DNA of 64,000 nucleotides from positions 319,679 to 383,678 of the forward strand of contig JAKCDL010000001.1 of the NCBI GenBank assembly GCA_021841935.1, read 5' to 3'. Positions 35,129 through 44,281 of this stretch are shown piece after piece (position 1 is the first letter of the stretch; every line of letters starts with the position of its first letter). Source of the DNA: Actinomycetes bacterium (GTDB taxonomy: Bacteria > Actinomycetota > Acidimicrobiia > Acidimicrobiales > Acidimicrobiaceae). A program made the translations under genes and the position numbers. Below the pieces are notes generated by a model. That model was not told where the DNA came from and ran no database searches. It saw only the letters and a program-made list of their open reading frames with translations.

Positions 35129-35353
35129 CTATTTTCCCGACTTTGCCCTTCGAGACTTCTTTACTACCTCCACGAAGAATGCCATTGTAAAGGTAGCGAT
35201 TACGCCGACTACCAATATCGGCGCCTGGTAACGAGTACCCTTCCCCAGAATGGCCACAACTCCAAGAATCACTACGATAGCTGCAGTTATCTCAGGAGTA
35301 TCACCAATCAAGAAGTCGTACCAGAAGCGAAAGAATCCCACAACGTACTTCAT
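35129..35353 (-). CDS. small two-helix membrane protein
   Basis: 74 residues: amphipathic N-terminus (MKYVVGFFRFWYDFLIGD), two transmembrane helices (about 22-37 and 45-62), and a basic tail (KKSRRAKSGK). No family is recognised. Its start overlaps the end of the COG4280 gene by 4 nt, so the two are translationally coupled and probably form one complex. Confidence 0.75.
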   Translation of the reverse strand: MKYVVGFFRFWYDFLIGDTPEITAAIVVILGVVAILGKGTRYQAPILVVGVIATFTMAFFVEVVKKSRRAKSGK

Positions 35354-36108
35354 CCAATAGCCCCTCTATGCGTTTTAGCGTAATTAGCCTGGACTGAGGT
35401 AAAACCTTTGACTATCAGCATCATGAACATGGCATAGACCAGAATTAGAAAGACTATTGCACCGTCTGAGCCGGGCCACTTGATTCCCAATCCTTCTCCC
35501 GCCCAAAAGGTGCCAAAGCTAATTAGCATTATCCCGACCGTCGTCTTCATAAGGTTCTCGGGAACCTTAGACAACTGCTTGGCTACAATCGCTCCAATTA
35601 TCCCAACAATGACCACCGCTGCTAACGCCGATACAGATGCAATGAGTAGCTTATGGGCCGAAAGTCCTAGAGTCAGAACAACAATTACCACTTCTAAACC
35701 CTCTAGAAAAACCCCCTTGAAGGCAACGACGAATGCGGTTGAATCACGAGAATCGTTGACGGTTGGAATCGCTTTGAGTCTCGCGACTTCCTTCTCAAAG
35801 ATCTCATCCTCATTGTGAAGTGCCTTTAGCCCCGCATAACGTAACATAGCCTTTCGAAGCCACTGCAATCCAAATATCAACAAAAGCGCTCCAATAATAA
35901 AGCGCAACGATGATATGGGAACGTATTTGACAAGCGATGGTCCGATTCCAAGGATCAAAGCTGCTAGCGCAAGTACCGCTACCGCAGTTCCCTCGAACGC
36001 CGAACGCCAGCTTCGCGATGAACCAGCGGCTAATACAATCGTCAATGCCTCAACCATTTCAACGGCAGAGGCCAAGAAGACTGCGATGATTAATACCGTG
36101 GTACTCAA
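35350..36108 (-). CDS. COG4280-type polytopic membrane protein with two ExxE motifs
   Basis: 252 residues, about seven transmembrane helices in two similar halves. Helix 1 carries E17-x-x-E20 (VEMVEA) and a central helix carries E136-x-x-E139 (LEGLEV). Ferric permeases of the FTR1 family use paired R-E-x-x-E helices for iron; here the arrangement is similar, although the Arg is not kept. Predicted to be an uncharacterised COG4280 membrane protein. It overlaps the ABC ATPase gene by 4 nt upstream and the 74-residue gene by 4 nt downstream. A role in metal passage alongside the ferric-type importer is inference. Confidence 0.75.
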   Translation of the reverse strand: MSTTVLIIAVFLASAVEMVEALTIVLAAGSSRSWRSAFEGTAVAVLALAALILGIGPSLVKYVPISSLRFIIGALLLIFGLQWLRKAMLRYAGLKALHNEDEIFEKEVARLKAIPTVNDSRDSTAFVVAFKGVFLEGLEVVIVVLTLGLSAHKLLIASVSALAAVVIVGIIGAIVAKQLSKVPENLMKTTVGIMLISFGTFWAGEGLGIKWPGSDGAIVFLILVYAMFMMLIVKGFTSVQANYAKTHRGAIG

Positions 36109-37262
36109 CTATTCACCTCTTCACTAACTTCACTTGTAAATGCTAGGTGGCTAAGAGATGGCTCGTGACCGCCTGTTCCCTTTTCACTTAAGTAAGCCAA
36201 GGCACCGGCCGGATCGATCGTAACAATTACTGAAGTTCCCCTGTCGTAGCGTCGATGACTCGCAACCCCGTGGAGGTGAAAAGTACCGTGGACGAGTGCA
36301 TGGTCATAGCTCTTTCCTCGGTAAGCAACGTCTACTACCGTCCCTCCAATTGAGCCATCGCCATGATCTTCGACAACCTTTATCGAGCCTGGCCGTACCA
36401 GCACAGTTACTCGGTCACCAGCATCGGCTGAATCCATTGCAGTTGCAATGACAGCTCCATTGCTCCCATCAATGGTGACTTCGACAAGATCGCCGCCAAG
36501 GCGCGAGCGAACTACACCAGATATCTCCCCGCTGACTCCCGTAAAACGAGCAACGAAGGGAGTTGCCGGACGCAAATAAATGTCCTCTGGAGATCCAATT
36601 TGAACTAGCTTTCCCTCCGAAAGCACCCCTATACGATCAGCCAGCGCAAATGCCTCCCCTTGGTCATGGGTTATGTAGACCGCTGTAGCTCCAGATTCGC
36701 GAACTAACGATGCAATTTCAACTCTGAGTCGCTCACGCAAGTCAACATCAAGGTTCGAAAGTGGTTCATCGAATAGGACAAGAGCGCTATCTCCAACCAA
36801 GGCCCGCGCTAATGCAACTCGCTGTTGTTCGCCACCACTCAACTCCGACGGATAGCGGTTCGCCTTATGCGATAGACCCACTTTGGTTAGCATCTCAAGT
36901 GCCTTAGGACTTCTATCCTTCTTCTGATCTGAACCACGACGAAGAGCAAATGCAACGTTCTCCAGTGCGGTCATATGGGGCCAAAGTGCATAGTCCTGAA
37001 AGACCATCGAAACCCTTCGCTCTTCGGGAGGAAGTGCGAAGTTATCGTGGCAAACTTTAGTTTCGCCTATAAAGATCTGACCCTTTTCGATCTTTTCGAT
37101 CCCGGCAATCGTACGCAAGATAGTCGTTTTACCCGATCCACTTGGACCAAGGAGAACTAGAAGCTCCCCCTTTTCGACCTCAAAGCTCACGTCATCGATT
37201 ACAACTCGACGCTTTACATAACTTTTAGTAACACCGCTATAGGTAAGCGCAATCTGGCTCAT
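36105..37262 (-). CDS. ABC importer ATPase with TOBE domain (ferric/FbpC type)
   Basis: Walker A GPSGSGKT (about 39-46), Q-loop VFQDYALWPHM, signature LSGGEQQR, Walker B ALVLFDEP, and His switch ITHDQGEA. The C-terminal third (VRPGSIKVVEDHG) is a TOBE regulatory domain as in FbpC, PotA and MalK. Its ATG shares one base with the permease stop (TAATG). Powers the binding protein-permease system upstream. The COG4280 gene follows with a 4-nt overlap. Confidence 0.92.
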   Translation of the reverse strand: MSQIALTYSGVTKSYVKRRVVIDDVSFEVEKGELLVLLGPSGSGKTTILRTIAGIEKIEKGQIFIGETKVCHDNFALPPEERRVSMVFQDYALWPHMTALENVAFALRRGSDQKKDRSPKALEMLTKVGLSHKANRYPSELSGGEQQRVALARALVGDSALVLFDEPLSNLDVDLRERLRVEIASLVRESGATAVYITHDQGEAFALADRIGVLSEGKLVQIGSPEDIYLRPATPFVARFTGVSGEISGVVRSRLGGDLVEVTIDGSNGAVIATAMDSADAGDRVTVLVRPGSIKVVEDHGDGSIGGTVVDVAYRGKSYDHALVHGTFHLHGVASHRRYDRGTSVIVTIDPAGALAYLSEKGTGGHEPSLSHLAFTSEVSEEVNS

Positions 37263-39040
37263 TAAAAACCTTCATTCCTTGATGCATCAACATTTAACAA
37301 AGCCTTCCACCCCTTTGGAATCACAAGACGATAGATCAACGAGACAACGCCAACGATTACCAGAGCATAGAGAAGTGCGACGATTGACATAGCGCTACCC
37401 CCGCCATAGTCATAACCTGCCACAAGTCTATTGATTGCAACAGAGAGAGGATAAAGACCAGGTGGATAAAGAAGCTGTGACATGGGTAGTTCAAGAAGCG
37501 TCTTAGCAAAGGTCAAAAGCCACGCCGAAAGAAGTGCACGTGCAACAAATGGGAGAACCGCGTGGCGCCATGCCCTCGAGGGATTTGAACCATACACTCT
37601 GGAAGCCATTGCCATATTCGACTGCACCTGAGATATCGGACCAACCAAAAGTCTCGAGGCTCCCGGAATTGCGGAGGCTACATAACCCAATAGCAGTAAC
37701 TTCGAAGTTCCGTAGATAGCAAACCCAAGGTGATCAAAGATTGGCTGATTGTAGCTGAAGATATATCCGGCACCCAGAACGATTCCTGGAAGAGCGACTG
37801 AGCCCAGGAGGACAAAGTCCAATGCTCTAACACCCCATGAAGCACCCTTTTTTACTAAAACTGAAGCCAAGTAGCCACCAACGGCAACGGTCAACGTAGC
37901 TGTCATGAGTGAGAGCAGTGAAGAGTACCAAAGTGGCGAACCCGAAAGCGTAGAAGAAAAGACTCTGGAGTAGTTTGATAACGTTAATGATGAAATCGAA
38001 ATCGAGCCACCAAAGCCCGTTAATAATGACGAAGTCAAAATTCCGATCAGTGGCACCAGAATCGCTAAGAAAAAGACCACTCCGAGAAACGTATAGACGC
38101 CAACTTTAGCTCTTCCCTCTAGCTTTACCATTGTGGCTCGTCGTCTGCGACCGCCGGCAATCGCATAACTCTTTGACTTAGTAAGCCGTCGCTGAATGAT
38201 GAGCGGAACCAAGGCAGAGAGGATAAGTATCCAACTAATTGCGGCAGCACCGGAGAAGTTGAGCGGAATGGAATCTATAGCCGTGTACAAGCTGTAGGTA
38301 GCCATGGGAAAGTGGGCCCCAGATGCTAAAGAGTACGCCACGCCGAAGTCTGACATTGATTCGGCAAAGACTATCGCAAAGGACGAGATGATAGCCGGCA
38401 TAAATATAGGGGCGATAATGAGAAGGGACTTCATGCGACTGCCAGCGTGAACCCTTGCGGCGTCCTCTAGCTCTGCCCCTAGGTTTTCCACCGTGGCCCC
38501 GATCGTTAGATAGGCAAAGGGAATACCCGAAAACCCAAGTACCACAATTACGCCAAGGGGACCAAAGAAAGGATGAAAGAGTGCCAGCGAACCAATGTGT
38601 AGTCTCACAAGAATTCCACCTGGTTCGAGTAGTCGCTGCCATCCTGCAGTGGTCAAATATGTCGGAACCAAAAGCAGAAACCAAACAGAGGCAGAAATTA
38701 GCTTCTTGAACCTTACGTTGGTCCGCTTAGTGATCCAAGAAAGAGCTAACCCGATAGAGGTAGCGATAATACCCGACGCAATCGATACGCCAAGCGAATC
38801 GAGGAGTCCCCGAAGCGCATCACCCGCAAATGCATATCTAATCCCAGTAAGTGAAAATATCGGTGCACCTGGAGTGGATAGTCTGGGAAAGAATGCAAGT
38901 GCCAAAAAGTAGATGACAGGCACTACTATCAGAACAACTACCACAATTCCTAAAATGGTCGAAACGTTTAGCTTCTTCAAATTGAACTTTGAAGGCGACT
39001 TCGACTCCAATTCTTTTGGCCGATCAAGTAAAAGTGCCAT
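37262..39040 (-). CDS. ABC importer permease, two fused domains (FbpB/AfuB type)
   Basis: 592 residues with about twelve transmembrane helices in two homologous halves, each with a cytoplasmic EAA-like coupling loop (ENLGAELEDAARVHAGS... and QSNMAMASRVYGSNPSRAWRHAV). Single-polypeptide double permeases of this length are typical of ferric iron, 2-aminoethylphosphonate and thiamine importers. Upstream, a hairpin separates it from the binding-protein gene. Confidence 0.9.
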   Translation of the reverse strand: MALLLDRPKELESKSPSKFNLKKLNVSTILGIVVVVLIVVPVIYFLALAFFPRLSTPGAPIFSLTGIRYAFAGDALRGLLDSLGVSIASGIIATSIGLALSWITKRTNVRFKKLISASVWFLLLVPTYLTTAGWQRLLEPGGILVRLHIGSLALFHPFFGPLGVIVVLGFSGIPFAYLTIGATVENLGAELEDAARVHAGSRMKSLLIIAPIFMPAIISSFAIVFAESMSDFGVAYSLASGAHFPMATYSLYTAIDSIPLNFSGAAAISWILILSALVPLIIQRRLTKSKSYAIAGGRRRRATMVKLEGRAKVGVYTFLGVVFFLAILVPLIGILTSSLLTGFGGSISISSLTLSNYSRVFSSTLSGSPLWYSSLLSLMTATLTVAVGGYLASVLVKKGASWGVRALDFVLLGSVALPGIVLGAGYIFSYNQPIFDHLGFAIYGTSKLLLLGYVASAIPGASRLLVGPISQVQSNMAMASRVYGSNPSRAWRHAVLPFVARALLSAWLLTFAKTLLELPMSQLLYPPGLYPLSVAINRLVAGYDYGGGSAMSIVALLYALVIVGVVSLIYRLVIPKGWKALLNVDASRNEGF

Positions 39041-39070
39041 AATTTCCTAGTGTTCTCAATAAATAGGTAC

Positions 39071-39101
39071 GGGGCTTCCACCGAAATATGGTGAAAGCCC
39101 C
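39071..39101 (-). promoter_or_regulatory. intercistronic hairpin after binding-protein gene
   Basis: GGGGCTT-C-CACC (39071-39082) pairs with GGTG-A-AAGCCCC (39090-39101) around a 7-nt loop, with one mismatch. No U-run follows on the minus strand. Such hairpins after the binding-protein gene commonly protect its mRNA or attenuate the permease genes, giving excess binding protein. Confidence 0.6.
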
Positions 39102-39128
39102 AAATAAATTCGCTATCGAAGAATCAGA

Positions 39129-40208
39129 TCAGTTTACGATATTCGAAGTGAACCACGCATTGATCGAGTTCTCTTGCGGACCCCACTTATATGGATCAAC
39201 CGTTTGATACTGAATTGACGAGAGAGAAGGCACCGCAGACTCGGGGGAAACCCCTTGGATCACTGGCCAGTAGAGAGAGTCACCGGTTGGATCTCCTGAG
39301 AGTTGCACCTTTTGGCCAGCTGGAGACAGTACGAAGTTTACAAACTGCTTAGCCTCAGCGATCTCTTGTGCAGGAGCCTTGGCGTCGATGCCTATAACAC
39401 CAGGCAGCAATGTCGATGGCGACAAGAAGGCGACCTTGATCGTTGGGTCCTTGAATCCGGCTCCAATACCAGCTGAGCTCTGTATCAGAGCTAGCTTGAT
39501 CTGACCAGTTGAAAGAGCGTGAAGGGTATCTCCGTTGGTCTGAAAGACCTGAAGGCCGTTAGCTTTGAGATTGGTGTAGAAGGACTCTCCTTGGTTTACA
39601 CCACCAAGGTAGTTCATCATTCCAGCTACGAAGGGGAAGGTGGGACCCGACACCGCTGGGTCGTTCATGCCAACTTGGCCCTTGTATTGAGCAGATAATA
39701 GGTCGGTCCAGCTAGTTGGCGGAGTCGACACTGTCTTTGTGGAGTACACCAATGTACCGGCCATAGTTAATCCAGTTGGAATGTAGCTTCCGTCGCTTGG
39801 AACGACGCTCTTTCCAGCTGCAGTCCAGTTCACAGCGGGCTCCCAATTCTTGAGGAGATAATTCTGTTGGTCGAGTGCGGCAAATGCTTCGTCACCGTCT
39901 ACCCATAGCACGCCCCACTTTGGATTCGAAGCTTCAGCCTGAACTCTAGTTAGTAGAGGACCAGTAGAGTCATCGACCAGTGTGGTCGGAATTCCTGTTG
40001 CCTTTTGAAAAGCAGTAGTCATGGCAGAGTCGTAACCCTGAGCCGAATAGACAACCAAAGGAACTTTGGCGCTACTGCTAGACGATGAAGCTGCCGTAGT
40101 AGCAGTGGATGAAGAACTTCCACTACCGCAAGCTGCTGCGAGTAACGAAAGGGCCCCTACCCCAAGCGCAATTGCGCCACGTCGATTTAATTTTGATGCA
40201 TAACCCAT
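39129..40208 (-). CDS. ABC substrate-binding lipoprotein (ferric/aminoethylphosphonate family)
   Basis: ATG 40208 gives a short N-region with an Arg-Arg (KLNRRGAIALG), a hydrophobic core and lipobox LAAAC (Cys27), so a Tat- or Sec-exported lipoprotein; longer in-frame starts to 40319 would bury the signal. After a Ser linker comes a type II periplasmic-binding fold: VPLVVYSAQGYD, PTGLTMAGTLVYST, SWTDLLSAQYKGQVGMNDP, and FVNFVLSPAGQKV. The family binds Fe(III), thiamine or phosphonates; the Tyr-rich ferric site cannot be confirmed by eye. First gene of the importer block. The Ala/Ser-rich linker is typical of Gram-positive envelope lipoproteins. Confidence 0.87.
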   Translation of the reverse strand: MGYASKLNRRGAIALGVGALSLLAAACGSGSSSSTATTAASSSSSSAKVPLVVYSAQGYDSAMTTAFQKATGIPTTLVDDSTGPLLTRVQAEASNPKWGVLWVDGDEAFAALDQQNYLLKNWEPAVNWTAAGKSVVPSDGSYIPTGLTMAGTLVYSTKTVSTPPTSWTDLLSAQYKGQVGMNDPAVSGPTFPFVAGMMNYLGGVNQGESFYTNLKANGLQVFQTNGDTLHALSTGQIKLALIQSSAGIGAGFKDPTIKVAFLSPSTLLPGVIGIDAKAPAQEIAEAKQFVNFVLSPAGQKVQLSGDPTGDSLYWPVIQGVSPESAVPSLSSIQYQTVDPYKWGPQENSINAWFTSNIVN

Positions 40209-40310
40209 GGCTGAGATTTTTGCAGCCAAATCTTTCGCGAAGGACAACCTGAGGTAAATAGAAATTGAATTTCTGTTACCAATCATGCAAACTGTTTTCG
40301 AAACTAAAAA

Positions 40311-40438
40311 GGATGCCATGGGAGTTGATCAGACTTACTGCGGCACCCTTACGGCTCCGCTGATAGCTGCTGCCTTCCGGCCCTGACTCGGTTCACGGAC
40401 GCAAGCCGCGCAGGGCCCGACCAACTCCCACGGCATCC
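40311..40438 (-). ncRNA. ffs: signal recognition particle RNA (4.5S type)
   Basis: On the minus strand the conserved Ffh-binding segment GGGCCGGAAGGCAGCAGC appears, with the GNAR-type apical region in a long hairpin. The ends pair almost fully over about 20 bp (GGATGCCGTGGGAGTTGGTC with GATCAACTCCCATGGCATCC), and TTTTTAG follows at about 40310-40304 as a terminator tail. Exact ends are inferred from the pairing. Confidence 0.93.
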
Positions 40439-40473
40439 TTTGACGCATAAACATACTAGTCTGTTTCTCTGCT

Positions 40474-40561
40474 GGAGGAGTGCGAGAGCGGCCGAATCGG
40501 CACGACTGGAAATCGTGTGTGGGGAAACTCACCGTGGGTTCAAATCCCACCTCCTCCGCCA
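40474..40561 (+). tRNA. tRNA-Ser (GGA)
   Basis: Acceptor GGAGGAG / CTCCTCC (40551-40557), anticodon arm CACGA-CTGGAAA-TCGTG with anticodon GGA, a long variable arm, T-loop GTTCAAATC, and encoded CCA at 40559-40561. 88 nt including CCA. Confidence 0.95.
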
Positions 40562-40740
40562 TCATTTGCATGGAGCAAAAAGGTGGCTCCCGCCAACAAC
40601 TCGATACCCGCGCCTAACAAGGAAACCTACCGGGAAGCTCCCTCCTAGTCGTCTTGGCTCAAGTCTGCTACAGTTAGTCGCCTTCAAGCCTTCGATCTGT
40701 TTTTGCTAATATTTACAATGAAGTTTCTCAAAAGGATGCA

Positions 40741-41214
40741 ATGGATTACTCTTCCTGGTTCCTCGAATACTCCGAAACGTACATGAAAGAGGCTCTCGGG
40801 CATGCTACGTCTTCAGCTTCAATGGGAGAGGTTCCCGTGGGAGCGGTAATTGTTGAAGATGGAGTGGTCATTGCCGCAGCTGGCAATTGCCGAGAGGCCA
40901 GTAGTGACCCCACGGGCCACGCAGAGATTATTGCAATTCAATCAGCGGCAAGGAGAAAGGGAGAGTGGCGCCTTACCAACTGTGACCTTTATGTCACCCT
41001 TGAACCTTGCCTAATGTGCGCAGGAGCGATAGTCAACTCCCGCTTGAGAGGGGTCTTCTTCGGATCGTTTGACCCAAAGGCAGGTGCCCTACTCTCACTA
41101 TTCGGCGTCGGTAATGACCCACGTTTAAACCATGAATTTCATCGCAGCGGAGGTCATCTCGCCGCAGAGTCGAGCGAGTTGCTAAAAAGCTTTTTTCAAA
41201 TGCGCAGAGTATGA
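40741..41214 (+). CDS. tadA: tRNA-specific adenosine deaminase
   Basis: Deaminates A34 to inosine in tRNA-Arg(ACG). Zinc deaminase motifs: HAE (GHAEIIAI) and PCxxC (EPCLMCAGAI). Length 157 is normal. ATG 40741 has AAAGG 5 nt upstream. It lies between two serine tRNA genes. Confidence 0.93.
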   Translation: MDYSSWFLEYSETYMKEALGHATSSASMGEVPVGAVIVEDGVVIAAAGNCREASSDPTGHAEIIAIQSAARRKGEWRLTNCDLYVTLEPCLMCAGAIVNSRLRGVFFGSFDPKAGALLSLFGVGNDPRLNHEFHRSGGHLAAESSELLKSFFQMRRV

Positions 41215-41306
41215 ACGGGATAAGAGTGCTTTGGGGCGTTTGGGTCGCAAAATATCTGCTCTATGTCGTATTGATGACAACTTCAAACTAAACTCTAAAT
41301 TTCTGT

Positions 41307-41391
41307 GGAGGGGTGCGAGAGTGGCCGAATCGGGCGGTCTCGAAAACCGTTGTGTCGCAAGGCACCGTGGGTTCGAATCCCACCCCCTCCG
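41307..41391 (+). tRNA. tRNA-Ser (CGA)
   Basis: Acceptor GGAGGGG / CCCCTCC (41384-41390), anticodon loop CTCGAAA with anticodon CGA, long variable arm, T-loop GTTCGAATC. CCA is not encoded (CTCC follows the discriminator G), unlike the neighbouring tRNA-Ser. Confidence 0.94.
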
Positions 41392-41557
41392 CTCCTAAAT
41401 GAGCATACTTGATCGCACTCAAAAAATTATAAGAGCAACCGTACCTAACAACATTCCTCAGCTCCTCGCGGTGGTTGCTCTCTAGTTGGGATCTAAATTC
41501 CATTACAAATGTAGCGTTCGAGCGCGCATAGCTTCGACAAAGTGATACGCTACCGAA

Positions 41558-42538
41558 GTGCTAGCTTCTAAATTGGGGCGAAAAATCGCGATCTTTGCAG
41601 TGTTGATGCTCCTTGTTGCAGGAGGATTCGTCACATCCTTTTCCTTGAGGCAACAAAATTCCATCTCGATAAATTTGCCCCACGATTTGGGCGGACCTCA
41701 CTCTATCGACTGCCAAACCACCACTAGTTGTCTGATAGTGGGCGAAAACTACTTGGCCAAGGGTGGATTTATAGGCGAAATCGGCCTCCGAGGACAGACA
41801 GTCGGATTCGAAAAATTAGATGGTCATATTCCAAATGCAACTGCGCTATCTTGTTACGCGAAGAACGGATGCTTAGTGGCCTTTGCAGAAAACAATTCAT
41901 CTCGTGAGCTCGCGCAATTTTCACCCACGACAGTATCCAACTCGGGAGTCAGGTTTCTTTCAGTACCAGCGCAATTTCAACAGGTAAATGCGATCTACTG
42001 TCGATCAAACACATCCGTCTGTTTAGTTGCCGGTAAGGCAGCGGGAAACTACAATTTCGCCTTTCAACTAATTTCTATCAAAACGTTCTCGTTCATTGGA
42101 GCGCCAGCGATTATGTCATTGCCCGATATCGGCGGGGTCTACGACATATCTTGTGATCAAAGCCAAAAGTGTCTTGCGATCATGGAAAACTTCGACGGTA
42201 CCGAGGGAATCGTCTACGAATTCACCCTAAGTTTAAACAAAAACCCTGACCTAACGAAACTTACCTTTACTAACGTCAATACTCCCCCCGCAAATCTTCT
42301 CCTTGCGGTTAGCTGTGCAGAGAGCAGTTGCATAATCGGAGGGTCTGATGCCTCCTCGATACACGGCCTTCTTATTACTGTAAATATGAATCAGCCCACC
42401 TTTCCCTATTCAATATTGAAACTCCCAAAAGGTCAAGGTCCAATACTCGCTGTGGGTAAGGCACGTGAAGTTGTAGTGGGGGGATATCCTCAATTTTCGA
42501 ACTACGGCGACGTCCTGGAACTTTCACACCCGTCGTAA
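41558..42538 (+). CDS. secreted Cys-pair repeat protein, probable beta-propeller
   Basis: GTG 41558 with an N-terminal transmembrane helix (about 9-28) and a 295-residue exported part. Five cysteine pairs recur roughly every 47-54 residues: C52/C58, C99/C105, C148/C155, C199/C205, C253/C258, each in the pattern [S/Y]C-x4-6-C-[L/I]-[V/A/I]. Each repeat looks like beta-propeller blade strands stapled by a short disulfide; similar 'SC...CxAVG' repeats are frequent in secreted actinobacterial proteins. Function is unknown. Confidence 0.75.
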   Translation: MLASKLGRKIAIFAVLMLLVAGGFVTSFSLRQQNSISINLPHDLGGPHSIDCQTTTSCLIVGENYLAKGGFIGEIGLRGQTVGFEKLDGHIPNATALSCYAKNGCLVAFAENNSSRELAQFSPTTVSNSGVRFLSVPAQFQQVNAIYCRSNTSVCLVAGKAAGNYNFAFQLISIKTFSFIGAPAIMSLPDIGGVYDISCDQSQKCLAIMENFDGTEGIVYEFTLSLNKNPDLTKLTFTNVNTPPANLLLAVSCAESSCIIGGSDASSIHGLLITVNMNQPTFPYSILKLPKGQGPILAVGKAREVVVGGYPQFSNYGDVLELSHPS

Positions 42539-42576
42539 AGATAACCAGAAAAACTAATTCTTCAGGGGTAAAATGA

Positions 42577-42628
42577 GCATTCCAGCGAGATCTACTGCAA
42601 TTAGTGCAGTGAGATCCCGCTGGAATGC
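42577..42628. terminator. long hairpin in convergent gap, likely terminator
   Basis: GCATTCCAGCG (42577-42587) pairs with CGCTGGAATGC (42618-42628); inner arms GATCT/AGATC and ACTGCA/TGCAGT extend the stem with single-base bulges. It lies between the converging 41558 gene and mmsA. No classical U-tract, so termination is probable rather than certain. Confidence 0.6.
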
Positions 42629-42673
42629 CTCAAAATAGTCACTTTTGCAAATTCACACTTAACGATCTTGTTA

Positions 42674-44170
42674 CTATTTCGCTGTAGGGAATGACAGGCT
42701 CGCACGCTCGCCAATGTGAGATGCAAACCAACGCTGTGTTACAACCTTTGCTCTTGTATAAAATGCAACACCTTCGGGGCCGTGAATGTGACTTTGGCCA
42801 AACAGGGAGTTCTTCCACCCTCCAAATGAGTAGTACGCCATAGGCACAGGAATAGGGACGTTGATTCCAATCATCCCTACTTTTACACCGCGGCTAAACC
42901 TTCGAGCGGCATCGCCGCTGCCGGTGAATATCGCTGTACCATTTCCGTAAGGATTTGCATTGATCATTGCAATTGCGTCCTCAACGTCATTTACGTGAAG
43001 AACCGATAGTACAGGACCAAAGATCTCTTCACGATAGACGTCCATCTCCACCGTCACATCATCTATAACTGTTGGGCCAACAAAGAAACCACTCTCGTAA
43101 CCGTCTACCTTGTAGTTTCTCCCATCGATTAGAGCTGAAGCTCCCTGGTCAACCCCTTTTGTTATGAGGCCTTCGATACGAACCTTCGACTGATTGGTGA
43201 TAACTGGACCCATCTCAACGTCTGATAAAGTCCCGGAACCGACCTTGATTTTGGAGGCTCTTTCGGCAACCAACTTCCCAATATCGTTTGCTCGATCACC
43301 AACGGCAATGGCGGCACTAATAGCCATGCAACGCTCACCAGCTGAACCAAATGCAGCCGCAGTCAGGTTCTCGGTCACAAAATCTAGGTCAGCATCTTCA
43401 AGTACGATTGCGTGGTTTTTCGCTCCTCCGAGTGCTTGGACTCTCTTACCGCTTTGAGAGGCTCTTTCGTAAATGTACTTTGCGATCGGCGTCGATCCAA
43501 CAAATGAAACAGCAGCAACATCGGGATGATCGAGGAGAGCATTTACCGCCTCTTGATCTCCATTTATAACGTTGAAGACTCCATCAGGTAGTCCTGCCTC
43601 CCGCCACAACTCAGCAATTAAAAGTGATGCCGAGGGATCTTTCTCACTTGGTTTGAGGATAAAGGTATTTCCACAGGCAATCGCGACTGGAAACATCCAC
43701 ATGGGAACCATTGCGGGAAAGTTGAATGGCGTGATACCGACACATACGCCAAGAGGTTCACGGAAGGAGTAGACATCTACCGCCGTAGATACTTGTGATG
43801 AAAAGTCACCTTTGAGGAGCTGAGGTATGCCGCAAGCGAACTCGACTACCTCCAATCCTCTTTGTACCTCTCCTCGTGCATCCGATAGGACCTTACCGTG
43901 TTCGCTAGTTATAAGTGCGGCGATATCGTCGGCTCGACGATTTACTAGCTCTCTGAATGCAAAGAGAACCTTTGTTCGCTGTGATAGCGATGAATTGGAC
44001 CACTCCTCGAAGGCTCGTAGGGCAACTTCTACAACGTGATCAACGGACCTTTTCGATGCCAGAGCAACCTGTGACGATACGCTTCCTAGCGCCGGATCGA
44101 AGACATCACCCAGTCTGTCATCTTCAAAAACTTGTAACTTACCGTCTATAAAATGTCCCAAAGTAGACAT
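42674..44170 (-). CDS. mmsA: methylmalonate-semialdehyde dehydrogenase (CoA-acylating)
   Basis: Converts methylmalonate or malonate semialdehyde to propionyl- or acetyl-CoA (valine and pyrimidine breakdown). ITPFNFPAMVPMWMFPVAIA is diagnostic of MmsA among aldehyde dehydrogenases; cofactor motif FVGSTPIAKYI, catalytic Cys in GSAGERCMA. ATG 44170 has AGGAG about 9 nt upstream. Product propionyl-CoA feeds the carboxylase at 27-28 kb. Separated from the epimerase gene by a terminator. Confidence 0.92.
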   Translation of the reverse strand: MSTLGHFIDGKLQVFEDDRLGDVFDPALGSVSSQVALASKRSVDHVVEVALRAFEEWSNSSLSQRTKVLFAFRELVNRRADDIAALITSEHGKVLSDARGEVQRGLEVVEFACGIPQLLKGDFSSQVSTAVDVYSFREPLGVCVGITPFNFPAMVPMWMFPVAIACGNTFILKPSEKDPSASLLIAELWREAGLPDGVFNVINGDQEAVNALLDHPDVAAVSFVGSTPIAKYIYERASQSGKRVQALGGAKNHAIVLEDADLDFVTENLTAAAFGSAGERCMAISAAIAVGDRANDIGKLVAERASKIKVGSGTLSDVEMGPVITNQSKVRIEGLITKGVDQGASALIDGRNYKVDGYESGFFVGPTVIDDVTVEMDVYREEIFGPVLSVLHVNDVEDAIAMINANPYGNGTAIFTGSGDAARRFSRGVKVGMIGINVPIPVPMAYYSFGGWKNSLFGQSHIHGPEGVAFYTRAKVVTQRWFASHIGERASLSFPTAK

Positions 44171-44281
44171 CAATATCGCTCCTGAATCGAATCAATATCC
44201 CGATTCTAGAGTGTTGTTTGGTTTTTTGAAAGTGTCATAAACTCACAGTAATTACGCATTTACTGACGTTATTAACAAATA

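Noticed and set aside
40209-40310. ACCTGAGGT near the binding-protein start as an iron-regulator (IdeR/DtxR) box
   Set aside because: The half-site orientation is reversed relative to the AGG...CCT core of IdeR boxes and only 9 bp match.
40335-40571. Minus-strand open frame of 78 residues over the SRP RNA and tRNA-Ser
   Set aside because: It is an accidental frame through two structured RNA genes; the RNA signatures are decisive.
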